64,000 nt of DNA from positions 215,222 through 279,221 of the forward strand of contig CAJUIS010000001.1 in assembly GCA_910586645.1 (NCBI GenBank), read 5' to 3'. This DNA comes from an uncultured Lachnospiraceae bacterium. GTDB lineage: Bacteria; Bacillota; Clostridia; Lachnospirales; Lachnospiraceae. The notes under the pieces are model-generated. The model ran no database searches. It saw only the letters and a program-made list of their open reading frames with translations, and had not been told where the DNA came from. How positions within the stretch are numbered: position 1 is the stretch's first letter; every line of letters begins with the position of its first letter. The position numbers and the translations under genes are program-made. This document shows positions 26,008 to 34,880 of this stretch, piece by piece.

Positions 26008-26146
26008 GTCTATATTAAAATTTTTCTTATTTAAATTCCGTATACCAAACAATTCTGAGGAATATTTTTCTTTTTAAAGAATTTCTTTCTTCTTTTTTTT
26101 CGTATTTTCAACGACTTCTTCTAAATTGCGTTTAAATTTCACAAAC

Positions 26147-26195
26147 AAAAAGGATGCAAAGTCCTAATCGTTCCATAAAGACTTTGCATCCTTCT
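26147..26195 (-). terminator. Intrinsic terminator of the GH2 gene
   Basis: Perfect 14-bp stem (26150-26163 with 26180-26193; AAGGATGCAAAGTC arm), 16-base loop, T-run on the minus strand. It is nearly symmetric and may also work on the plus strand. Confidence 0.85.
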
Positions 26196-26222
26196 GTTTC
26201 TTTTTTATTTCCCCGGCAATTC

Positions 26223-29200
26223 TTACTTGATTTTTAATGATTTATTCATGCCTGCGCTTATAAGTTTCTTCTTAAAGCTCTTATTCTTTTTCAGTTTTGC
26301 CGGAACTTTTACCGTTATTTTCTTCGCCGTATTCTTGAAAGCGTTTTTCTTAATATTCTTAACTGCAGTTCCCTTAAATGTAACATTTTTCAATTTCTTA
26401 CATCCGGAAAACGCGCTTGCGTCTATTTTCTTTACATTCTTTCCAATTGTCACAGACACCAGCTTTGTTGAATTTGCAAATGCATTTTTTCCAATAGACG
26501 TTACGCTGCTTCCAATTGTTACAGACGTTACTTTCGTTGCTTTTTTAAACGCGTTTGCAGCAATTGAAGTAACCTTACATTTCTCTCCGTTTACGGTAAC
26601 GGTATCAACCTTTATGCTTCCGCTCTTCTTAACATTGCCTTTTTTCAGCTCCACCGTTTTCTTCTCCGGATCGAGCACTTTGTACTGTACGCCGGAAACC
26701 GTTTCTGTTTTGCCCTGTTCCAGTTTCGGCGCATTGTCCGCCGGCGGATTATTTCCTCCCGGAGGATTATTGTCTCCCGGGGTGTTGTTTCCTCCTGACG
26801 GATTATTGTTCCCGTCGTCCGGATTTGGTTTTTCCTCTTTTTTATCAAGGTTAAGGCTGACCGTATAGCTCTTTGTATTCTGTCCGTCTTCTGAAATGAC
26901 AAGAATCCTTACCAGTCCGTTTATTTCAGGGAATACCGTAACAGAAGCGTTTTCGCTTGCTGCAGCCGTCACTTCGCCATAATCGTCCACTGTATACTCC
27001 GTCTTATCAGGCGCAAATCCGCTGATCTCTTTTCCTTTTACGGAAATGCTTTGAAGCTCAGATGACTGATATGGGAGGTATGTATACTGTCTGGACATTA
27101 CTTCGATTTCTGTAAGTCCGACCGCAACGGACGCGCCTTCACTGTCTCTGCTGCGTTCCAGGATAACCCGGACAGCAATCGGCGTTGTGTTCTCTTTCAG
27201 CTTAAAGGATTCCCCTTCGGCTGATTCTCCCGCTACAGCGGGAATTACCGTCGGTTCCTCATATTCCATATCTGTAAAATTAATTCCGTCTGACGACAAC
27301 TGAATCGTCACTTTGGACGGCTTCTCCACTCCGTTTAGCGCGTTCGCATAAAACAGCCGGATTTCATCTACCGCATGAACAGTATCCCACGCCATCGTAA
27401 TCGCAGGAGGATTCGTTTCTCTGTCCGGTCTGGCGTCATCCCAGTCCGTCCACCTGGAGCCCTCATCTGCCTGAGTCGCATATTTGTTCTCGTCATTGAC
27501 AGTCTTCAGATTGTCGGACGTCGGAGAGCAGTTTTCTGACAGCTTGGATGCAACGGGAGCGATATTTGCGACGCCGGCTTCTTCCGCTTTCGCCACGCGA
27601 ATGCTTGCCGTAACCCCGAAGGTTTTTCCTATCACAGGAGCGTTTACCGTTCCGTTTACTTTTACAATCGTCCCAACTTCCGCAAGATCCTCTTCCGAAA
27701 CGCCGGCTGCATTCCATGTAACCGGAAATGATTCAAATTCCGTTCCTTTTTCCGTATAAGTCATAAGGCTTCCCGGAAGCTCCGGAATCGTATTTGGAGC
27801 CGTATGCACGGAAACATTTTTCGCCGCTACAATATTCCCATAAACATGCACTGTAAGAGACACGCCAAACCGTTCAATACCGCTTCCAACCATGCCGTTT
27901 ACCATAAACGTGCCTTCTTTTTTCAACAGTTCTTTATCATAGTCGTTCCATGACACATTCATATCCTGCTTCTGTCCGTCTGCACGCTCTACGGAGATTT
28001 TTTCCGGCAAAGCAAGCTCTCCTGCGCCTGCCGGCGTATAGCAGTGTTTCGCCATATAGCAGCTTACAATTTTATCCGCCTGACCTTCCGGCCATGTTGT
28101 ATCTACATCCACAACGCCTCCGGCAAGCCCCTCCGAAGACACATCTACATGAAATCCGCCCGCTTTTGCTGTAGAACGGACAATTGCAAGAGCCTTTCCC
28201 GCATATGCTTTAATGTGCGCGGATGTCTTACTCGTCATAACGGAAGGCTGCTGGAATTTCTCCACGCTTGCCTGATCGCCGTTATCCACACCCAAAATCT
28301 CACCGTTTCCTGTCAATGAAAATACAATGTCGTTTTCTGCGCGGGTGTCCAGATTGCCGTTTGCATCCGTTACATCCACGGAAATATAAACAAGGCTGCT
28401 GCCGTCGGCCAGAATTTCTTCTTTATCCTGGCTTATCTGAAGCTTTGCAGGAGCTCCCGGCGTAGATACGGAAGTCTTTCCTTCACAGTCCGCCGTAATG
28501 TCTTTTCCTGATTCATCAAAAGCTTTTGCAGAAATTGTTCCCGCTTCAAACGCTACATTAAATACAGCATACAAAGACTGATCTCCTGAACCGGAAGAAG
28601 TTGTGCAAATGTTTGCGTCTTTGCTTTCCGTCGTATATTCATAATGCTTATGTCCCATATCCGTCGTTGTCTGGGATACGTCTTTGCGCGTCGCAATGCC
28701 AATCAGTTTATCGTTGCGGTAAAGCTCTACTTTGGCCGCGTTCGAGTAAACCCATACCGGCGTCTTTCCGCCGGAATTTTTCATATTATCCGGATCCCAT
28801 GCCGTAACCAGATTTAACGTCTTCGCATCTTCTGTCTGATTCCACTGGCTGCGGTAGAGGTAATAATTGTCCTTCGGGAATCCTGTTGTCTCTACAATGC
28901 CAAAATAGCTGCTGTTCGGCGCCGCAAGATTTCTGTCCGGCGCGCTGCCGTGTATGCCTGTGCCTGTGCCGTTCCATGGAGTCGGCTCGCCGATATAATC
29001 AAAACCGGTCCAGACGCATTCTCCCGCAAGCCAGTCCGTCGTCAATGTCGGATACATGGAAGCATGCGCCGTTTTGCCCCATCCAACGCAGCTCTCATCA
29101 TAAGAAGTCAGATGTCCTCCAATCGCCCCTGTTCCGGTAGACTGGTCAGAATAAACGCCCCTGCTGTTAATCGCGGAAGCCGTCTCGCTCCAGAGAAATA

Positions 29201-30827
29201 CAGGATACCTTCCGTGCAGAGCGGTCATCTCACCAATATCGCCGTAATTGTATCCGGGAACTCCTCCGGCTTCGAAAATCTTCTGGTTTACGATAGGAAC
29301 GCCCGTATCCCCTTCTGCGCTTAAACTTCTCCTGTTCGATCCGGACGTCACCGGATGCGTTTCGTCCACTTCCTCTGTCCAGCGGATCAGGTTATCTGCG
29401 TGGACGTTCCAGGGTCCGCCGCCGCTTCCTTCATCAATCTCATTGCCGAGGGACCAGAGAATGACAGACGCGTCGTTTCTGTCACGTTTTACTGTGGATT
29501 TTAATACAAATTCAGCCCATGTCATAGACTTATCGCCATCGATAATCTGATTGTCCGCTGTAAGATTTTTCGTAAAATGTGTGGAAAAATCATTTCTGTT
29601 TCCATTTTTAGGCCATGCCCATCCATCGAAAAACTCTTCAATCACCATAAGTCCAAGCTCATTGCAAATGTCTACCAAAACTTCCGCTCCTGGATTATGC
29701 GTAATGCGGATGGTATTTACGCCCATGTCCTTCATAATAGCCATCTGACGGTAAATCGCATCGTGATATGCCGCGGCGCCAAGCGCGCCCTGATCATGGT
29801 GCATACATACGCCGTTGATTTTTAATGCGTTTCCGTTCAGTTTAAAACCTTCATTTCCTACAAATTCATACCACTTGAAACCAAATTCCGTATCGTATGT
29901 GTCAAGAACCGCGCTTCCGTTTAAAATTTCTGTACGCACAACATACAGGTTAGGCGCGTCCGTTGACCAGAGTTTCGGATTCTCCACAACCGGCTCTAAA
30001 GACACTGCCTTCGTCTGGCCTGCCGGAACTTCCGCCGTGCTTTCTGCGGATGCGACAGGCTCGCTGCCGCCTTTTTCATAAACCGTATTGCGGACTGTAA
30101 CCGATGCGGCGGCGCCGCCGTCATTCTGTACATCCACTGAAACATTTACTTTTCCGCTGCCGTCTTTGATGTCCGGCGTAGTGACAAAAGTACCATTATG
30201 CGCCACATGGACGTCCTCCGTAACCGTAAGCTTCACATCACGGTAAATGCCGCTGCCGGAATACCACCGGCTGGAAGGAACGTTGTTTACCGCTTCCACT
30301 GCAATTACGTTTTCTGTCAGGCCGTCACATTCGACATAATCTGTAATGTCAAATGCAAACGGCGTATAGCCATAATGATGTTCTCCAACTTTCGTACCGT
30401 TTACATAAACCGTCGCATGTGAATACACCCCGTCAAAATTCAAAACAATACGCTTATCCGCAAGTCCCTCAGATAATGTAAAGTGCTTCCTGTACCAGCC
30501 GGTGCCGCCAAGAAGAAATCCGCTCTCCGCTTCGCCCCTTGCAGTAAATTCCTGCGTAATGCTGAAATCATGCGGAAGATCCACATAATCCCATTCCGCG
30601 TCGTTAAACATCGTATCCGATGCTCCTGCAGGCGATCCAAGATGAAATTTCCAGCTTTCATTGATAATTGTGCTGCGGTCCTGCCCGTTATAATTATTAA
30701 TAAAAACCTGCTCTTCTTCTGTGTAAGTAACACCGCCCGCTGCTCTTGCCGCTTCTGCCGGCAGCATCGGCAGGCAAAGCGACGCCGAAAGCACAATTGC
30801 CAGCAGTTTGTTAAAACGTCTTTTCAT
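26223..30827 (-). CDS. Secreted multidomain GH2 beta-galactosidase-like glycosidase with BspA-type leucine-rich repeats
   Basis: 1534 residues. A signal peptide (residues 1-30) is followed by the GH2 sugar-binding domain (about 50-205), an Ig-like domain and a TIM barrel. The acid/base Glu463 sits in LWSLGNEIDEG and the nucleophile is probably Glu548 in FLWSETAS. Then come a DUF4982-like segment (VWVYSNAAKVELYRND), an invasin-like Ig domain, two bacterial Ig repeats, a discoidin-like domain (NIAPVASKLSENC), a cadherin-like domain, a Pro/Asn/Gly linker, and LRR_5 repeats (SVTIGKNVKKIDASAFSGC). The C-terminus is very lysine-rich with no sorting motif. ATG 30827 follows AGGAGG. The exact sugar substrate is unknown. 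Confidence 0.92.
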   Translation of the reverse strand: MKRRFNKLLAIVLSASLCLPMLPAEAARAAGGVTYTEEEQVFINNYNGQDRSTIINESWKFHLGSPAGASDTMFNDAEWDYVDLPHDFSITQEFTARGEAESGFLLGGTGWYRKHFTLSEGLADKRIVLNFDGVYSHATVYVNGTKVGEHHYGYTPFAFDITDYVECDGLTENVIAVEAVNNVPSSRWYSGSGIYRDVKLTVTEDVHVAHNGTFVTTPDIKDGSGKVNVSVDVQNDGGAAASVTVRNTVYEKGGSEPVASAESTAEVPAGQTKAVSLEPVVENPKLWSTDAPNLYVVRTEILNGSAVLDTYDTEFGFKWYEFVGNEGFKLNGNALKINGVCMHHDQGALGAAAYHDAIYRQMAIMKDMGVNTIRITHNPGAEVLVDICNELGLMVIEEFFDGWAWPKNGNRNDFSTHFTKNLTADNQIIDGDKSMTWAEFVLKSTVKRDRNDASVILWSLGNEIDEGSGGGPWNVHADNLIRWTEEVDETHPVTSGSNRRSLSAEGDTGVPIVNQKIFEAGGVPGYNYGDIGEMTALHGRYPVFLWSETASAINSRGVYSDQSTGTGAIGGHLTSYDESCVGWGKTAHASMYPTLTTDWLAGECVWTGFDYIGEPTPWNGTGTGIHGSAPDRNLAAPNSSYFGIVETTGFPKDNYYLYRSQWNQTEDAKTLNLVTAWDPDNMKNSGGKTPVWVYSNAAKVELYRNDKLIGIATRKDVSQTTTDMGHKHYEYTTESKDANICTTSSGSGDQSLYAVFNVAFEAGTISAKAFDESGKDITADCEGKTSVSTPGAPAKLQISQDKEEILADGSSLVYISVDVTDANGNLDTRAENDIVFSLTGNGEILGVDNGDQASVEKFQQPSVMTSKTSAHIKAYAGKALAIVRSTAKAGGFHVDVSSEGLAGGVVDVDTTWPEGQADKIVSCYMAKHCYTPAGAGELALPEKISVERADGQKQDMNVSWNDYDKELLKKEGTFMVNGMVGSGIERFGVSLTVHVYGNIVAAKNVSVHTAPNTIPELPGSLMTYTEKGTEFESFPVTWNAAGVSEEDLAEVGTIVKVNGTVNAPVIGKTFGVTASIRVAKAEEAGVANIAPVASKLSENCSPTSDNLKTVNDENKYATQADEGSRWTDWDDARPDRETNPPAITMAWDTVHAVDEIRLFYANALNGVEKPSKVTIQLSSDGINFTDMEYEEPTVIPAVAGESAEGESFKLKENTTPIAVRVILERSRDSEGASVAVGLTEIEVMSRQYTYLPYQSSELQSISVKGKEISGFAPDKTEYTVDDYGEVTAAASENASVTVFPEINGLVRILVISEDGQNTKSYTVSLNLDKKEEKPNPDDGNNNPSGGNNTPGDNNPPGGNNPPADNAPKLEQGKTETVSGVQYKVLDPEKKTVELKKGNVKKSGSIKVDTVTVNGEKCKVTSIAANAFKKATKVTSVTIGSSVTSIGKNAFANSTKLVSVTIGKNVKKIDASAFSGCKKLKNVTFKGTAVKNIKKNAFKNTAKKITVKVPAKLKKNKSFKKKLISAGMNKSLKIK

Positions 30828-30848
30828 ATTATCCTCCTGAATAAAATA

Positions 30849-30887
30849 ATAGTACAACCCAAAAGATTGTCTGACAAATACATTGTC
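30849..30887 (-). promoter_or_regulatory. Promoter and candidate operator of the GH2 gene
   Basis: TTGTCA (30872-30877), 17-base spacer, TACTAT (30849-30854) on the minus strand. An inverted repeat GACAA-N5-TTGTC (30873-30887) overlaps the -35, as expected for a repressor site. The interval 30828-31070 holds no other gene. Confidence 0.6.
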
Positions 30888-31070
30888 TATCAGATAATTT
30901 TTGCGTTTTTTGATTTTTTGCTGATTTTTTATTTCACGCAGCCATCTGCTCTAAAATCTGATACATACCTCCTTTGTTTTGTGCATTCTATCAAAAGCTA
31001 CAATCACATTCTAACATTTTTTATGAAAAATAGCTATACCAAATAAGAAAAAAGTCAAACAAACCCCTTA

Positions 31071-32003
31071 CTACTTTCTGACAATCCCCGCCGTATCAAT
31101 AAAATCGTACGGCGTCTGCTGGTAGACGTAATAATTCAGCCAGTTCGAATACAGGATGTTTCCATGCGAACGCCACTGAAGACCCGGTTTTTGCATGGGA
31201 TCGTCCTTAGGGTAATAATTTTTCGGAAGCGCTATGTCAATTCCTTTGTCCGAATCTCTTTTATATTCTCTGTCCAGCGTAATTCTGTCATATTCCGGAT
31301 GCCCCATCACAAAAATTTTTCTTCCCTCGTCCGCAATGGCTAAAAATACGCCGGCCTCCTCCGATTTTGCAAGAATTGTCAAATCTTTTACCGCTTCAAT
31401 GTCTCTGGTGAGATTCTCGGTATTTCTGGAATGCGGAGCCATAAAACGATCGTCAAACCCTCTGACCAGAGGGACTTTGCGGTTCATCACACAATGCTCA
31501 AAAATTCCAAATACCTTCTGTTCCAGCCTGTACTTTGGTATTTTGTAATGGTAATACAAAGCCGCCTGCGCTCCCCAGCACAAATGCATCGTAGAGGTCA
31601 CATTCGTTTTGCTCCAATCCATAATCTCACAAAGCTCTTCCCAATAGTCCACTTCTTCAAAATCCAGCATTTCCACAGGGGCCCCGGTAATAATCAGACC
31701 GTCAAAACGCTGGTTTCTGACGTCGGAAAATGTCTGATAAAATTTGTTTAAATGGCTTTTTGACGTATGTTTCGATTCATGGCTCGTTACCGTTAAAAAC
31801 GTAATGTCGACCTGCAGAGGCGTATTTGACAAAGAACGCAGGATCTGAAGTTCCGCGTCCTCTTTTAACGGCATGAGATTCAAAATAGCGATGCCAATCG
31901 GACGAATGTCCTGGTGCATCGCACGGTTTTCATCCATTACAAATATATTTTCCTTTTCTAAAATTTCTTTTGCCGGTAAATCACTTTGTGTACGAATCGG
32001 CAT
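31071..32003 (-). CDS. metA: Homoserine O-acetyltransferase (MetA family)
   Basis: 310 residues. It activates homoserine for methionine synthesis. The catalytic Cys142 (MHLCWGAQAA), His235 and Glu237 (VMGHPEYDR) fall at the family positions. Residue 111 is Glu (TGAPVEM), which in this family favours acetyl-CoA; Gly111 enzymes use succinyl-CoA. The start is 2 bases after the ligA stop, so it ends the rluF-ligA-metA operon. No S-box or T-box is visible before it. Confidence 0.94.
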   Translation of the reverse strand: MPIRTQSDLPAKEILEKENIFVMDENRAMHQDIRPIGIAILNLMPLKEDAELQILRSLSNTPLQVDITFLTVTSHESKHTSKSHLNKFYQTFSDVRNQRFDGLIITGAPVEMLDFEEVDYWEELCEIMDWSKTNVTSTMHLCWGAQAALYYHYKIPKYRLEQKVFGIFEHCVMNRKVPLVRGFDDRFMAPHSRNTENLTRDIEAVKDLTILAKSEEAGVFLAIADEGRKIFVMGHPEYDRITLDREYKRDSDKGIDIALPKNYYPKDDPMQKPGLQWRSHGNILYSNWLNYYVYQQTPYDFIDTAGIVRK

Positions 32004-32005
32004 AT

Positions 32006-34012
32006 CTACGCCTCCTTTTCTTCTGTCATCCGCCGCAGCTCTTCTTCTGATATTACGGAAATCCCAAGCTCTTCTGCTTTTGTAAGCTTGCTTCCCGCAT
32101 TTTCTCCCGCCAGCAGGTAATTTGTCTTTTTTGATACGGATCCGGTTACTTTTCCGCCAAGTTTTTCAATGAGTTCCGCCGCTTCTTTTCTGTCCATCCC
32201 AGGAAGCGTTCCTGTAATTACAAAGGTAAGCCCGGAAAATCTCAAATCCCGGCCCGCTTCTTCCAGGCATTCCATATTAAGGCCCGCCCGGCGCAGACGC
32301 TCCATCAGCTCCTGATTTTCTTTCCTGTCAAAAAAACGACGGATGCAGTCTGCCGATACATCGCCAATATCCTCTACCTCTTTCAGTTCGTCCGGAGACG
32401 CCTGCATCAATGCGTCAAATGTTTTTAATCTGCGCATAATCGCCTTTGCCGCGGCCTTTCCGACATTTGGTATGCCAAGCCCCGTCAAAAGCCTGTAGGC
32501 ATCGTTTTCTTTTGATTTTTCAATTGCAAGCAGAAGCTTGTCCGTATTCTTTTCTTTTCCGATAATCCCCTCTTCAATCAAAGCGTCCCTGTGATCTTTT
32601 AAATCATAAATATCCGCCACGCTGCCAAGATAGCCTTTCCGGATCAGTTCCTCAATATATACGGTTCCAAACCCTTTGATGTCCATCGCGTCTCTGCCGA
32701 CAAAATTAATCATGCTGCGTTCTTTCTGCGCAGGACAGTTTGGGTTTGTGCATTTCATATCCGCCGTATCCTTATCCCTCACCGTGTTTTCTCCGCAGAC
32801 CGGGCAGATCTTTGGAATTTCAAATTTCACCCAGCCCGCCTGCCGTTTCTCCTTTTTCACGCCTTTGACTTTCGGAATAATTTCACCGGATTTATAAACT
32901 ACAATCGTATCTCCGATTCCGATATCCAATTCATCTATAAAGTCCTGGTTGTGAAGCGTTGCTCTTGAAACCGTCGTCCCGCACAGACGAATCGGCGTAA
33001 AAATTGCCGTTGGCGTAATCCTCCCGGTACGTCCCACAGACAGCTCGATTTCTTCTAAAACAGCTTCTTTTTCTTCGGGCGGATACTTATAGGCGACTGC
33101 CCAGCGGGGAACCTTCGACGTGGCTCCCAAAAATTCCCTGTCGCTGTAACGGTTCACTTTGACAACCGCACCGTCAATATCATAAGGAAGATTCCCCCTG
33201 TTTTCACTGATCGCCTCAATGGCGCTCCAGACTTCTTCTCCCGTTCTGCATACCTTATAATCGTCAATCACGGGGATTCCCTGCTTTTGCAAAAACTCAT
33301 ATCCCTCGGTATGCGTTTCAAACGAAATGCCTCTCGTCTGCTGAATATTAAATACAAACATGGAAAGCCTGCGCGCTTTTGTCACGGAAGGATCCAATTG
33401 GCGAAGCGTTCCGGCCGCACAGTTTCTTGGATTTGCAAATATCTTTCTGCCCGCCAGCTCCTGCATCTCATTGACTTCTTTAAAATCCTCGTTCGTCATG
33501 TAAACTTCACCCCGGACTTCCAGATACTCGGGCTTATCTTTCAACTTCTTTTTTACATCTTTAATCACTTTCGCATTTTCTGTGACGTCTTCTCCGAAAT
33601 TAATGCCGTCCCCTCTTGTCTCCGCCAGCTTCAGCTCCCCGTTTTCATAGCGAAGCGACATAGAGAGACCGTCAATTTTATACTCTACCACAAATTCCGG
33701 ATCTTCTAGCTGTTCTTTCATCTCTTCCACAAACTTAAGCACTTCTTCTTTCGTAAATACATCCGAAAGGCTTAACATCGGAACATTATGCCGGACAAGC
33801 ACGCCGGCTTTCCGTTTTGCCTTTCCGCCCACTTTCTGCGTCGGAGAATTTTTATCGGAAATTTCCGGGTGTTCTCGCTCTAACGTTTTCAGACTGCGCA
33901 TAAGCATATCAAATTCATAATCGGAAATTTCCGGATTATCTTCATTGTAATATCGATTGCTGTGATACTCGATCTGTTTTCTCAGTTCCTCAATTTTCTG
34001 CTTGACATCCAT
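32006..34012 (-). CDS. ligA: NAD-dependent DNA ligase
   Basis: 668 residues, normal length. It seals nicks in replication and repair using NAD+. The adenylated lysine is Lys112 in EYKIDGLS (KxDG). The Ia domain (HSNRYYNEDNPEISDYEFD), a zinc finger (CPVCG...CTNPNCP), helix-hairpin-helix repeats and a C-terminal BRCT domain (LRFSGLTFVITGTLPGMDRKEA) are all visible. ATG 34012 follows AAAAAAGGAG; a long upstream in-frame extension is rejected. It lies 2 bases after rluF. Confidence 0.96.
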   Translation of the reverse strand: MDVKQKIEELRKQIEYHSNRYYNEDNPEISDYEFDMLMRSLKTLEREHPEISDKNSPTQKVGGKAKRKAGVLVRHNVPMLSLSDVFTKEEVLKFVEEMKEQLEDPEFVVEYKIDGLSMSLRYENGELKLAETRGDGINFGEDVTENAKVIKDVKKKLKDKPEYLEVRGEVYMTNEDFKEVNEMQELAGRKIFANPRNCAAGTLRQLDPSVTKARRLSMFVFNIQQTRGISFETHTEGYEFLQKQGIPVIDDYKVCRTGEEVWSAIEAISENRGNLPYDIDGAVVKVNRYSDREFLGATSKVPRWAVAYKYPPEEKEAVLEEIELSVGRTGRITPTAIFTPIRLCGTTVSRATLHNQDFIDELDIGIGDTIVVYKSGEIIPKVKGVKKEKRQAGWVKFEIPKICPVCGENTVRDKDTADMKCTNPNCPAQKERSMINFVGRDAMDIKGFGTVYIEELIRKGYLGSVADIYDLKDHRDALIEEGIIGKEKNTDKLLLAIEKSKENDAYRLLTGLGIPNVGKAAAKAIMRRLKTFDALMQASPDELKEVEDIGDVSADCIRRFFDRKENQELMERLRRAGLNMECLEEAGRDLRFSGLTFVITGTLPGMDRKEAAELIEKLGGKVTGSVSKKTNYLLAGENAGSKLTKAEELGISVISEEELRRMTEEKEA

Positions 34013-34014
34013 CC

Positions 34015-34761
34015 TCAAATCTCCTTTTTTGGAATCACCGGCATATTTTTGGAATGGGCAATCAATTTCTGAAGCTCTGCGTACTCTTTCCCTTCCACAT
34101 GACGGTAATCCCCTTCTTTTAAGTTTCCAAGAACAATATTCATAATGCGAACCCTCTTTAATTCTTCTACACGGTAATCGAAATATTCGCACATTCTTCG
34201 AATCTGACGGTTATATCCCTGGGTCAGAATAATTTTAAATCTCCTCTTTCCAAGCTTTTCGACCTGGCATTTCCTTGTAGTGACTCCAAGCTCAAAAAGG
34301 GGCACGCCGCCCGCCAGTCCCCGCAGAAACGGTTCTGTCAGAGTCCTGTTTACCGTTACAATATATTCTCTTTCGTGCATATTTCCGGCGCGCATCATTT
34401 TATTGACGATTTCACCCTGGTTTGTCATTAAAATCAATCCGGAAGAATCCTTGTCCAGCCTTCCGACAGGATAAATGCGCTTGGGATAGTGGATAAAATC
34501 CACGATATTGTCTTTTTCCCTTTTTTCCGCAGTGCATACAATGCCAACCGGCTTATGAACCGCAATCAGAATCTTCTCTTCTTCTTTTGTTACCGGACGT
34601 CCCATAAAAAGCACTTCCTGTCCCAAAAACACACGGCTTCCTGTCTGCGCCGGTTTCCCGTCAATGACAACATTTCCGTTTTCAACCTGCCTGTCCGCCT
34701 CTCTTCTTGAGCAAACGCCTGCCTCACTCAAAAATTTATTGATTCGTATTCCTTCTTCCAT
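34015..34761 (-). CDS. rluF: 23S rRNA pseudouridine synthase (RluF-like, RsuA/RluB family)
   Basis: 248 residues. An S4 RNA-binding domain (IRINKFLSEAGVCSRREADR) is followed by the pseudouridine synthase fold, with catalytic Asp in PVGRLDKDSSGLILMTN and the NRQIRRMCEYF motif. The target is probably 23S U2604; RluB/RsuA-like specificity cannot be excluded. ATG 34761 is preferred because AGGTGG lies 5 bases upstream; the in-frame GTG at 34770 overlaps that site. It is first in the operon with ligA and metA. Confidence 0.88.
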   Translation of the reverse strand: MEEGIRINKFLSEAGVCSRREADRQVENGNVVIDGKPAQTGSRVFLGQEVLFMGRPVTKEEEKILIAVHKPVGIVCTAEKREKDNIVDFIHYPKRIYPVGRLDKDSSGLILMTNQGEIVNKMMRAGNMHEREYIVTVNRTLTEPFLRGLAGGVPLFELGVTTRKCQVEKLGKRRFKIILTQGYNRQIRRMCEYFDYRVEELKRVRIMNIVLGNLKEGDYRHVEGKEYAELQKLIAHSKNMPVIPKKEI

Positions 34762-34814
34762 AAAATCCACCTGTTTTCTGCCTTTGTTTTTCTTTTTGTC
34801 CTGTAAGCGAAAAT

Positions 34815-34855
34815 ACGGAGACCCGCCGCCCGTTTCCGACGCCTTAAGTCTCCGT
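34815..34855 (-). terminator. Hairpin after the SH3b gene
   Basis: ACGGAGAC (34815-34822) pairs with GTCTCCGT (34848-34855); a short T-run (ATTTT) follows on the minus strand. It is a moderate terminator candidate. Confidence 0.5.
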
Positions 34856-34880
34856 AAAAATCTGATGTTATCGTCTGCAA

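Noticed and set aside
26650..26850. Repeated Pro/Asn/Gly codons that look like a tandem DNA repeat
   Set aside because: They are the in-frame low-complexity linker of the GH2 protein and not a CRISPR or independent repeat.
26227..26868. Plus-strand ORF of 213 codons, hydrophobic
   Set aside because: It is the antisense frame of the lysine-rich LRR region of the GH2 gene; the Phe and Leu richness is a mirror of Lys/Asn codons.
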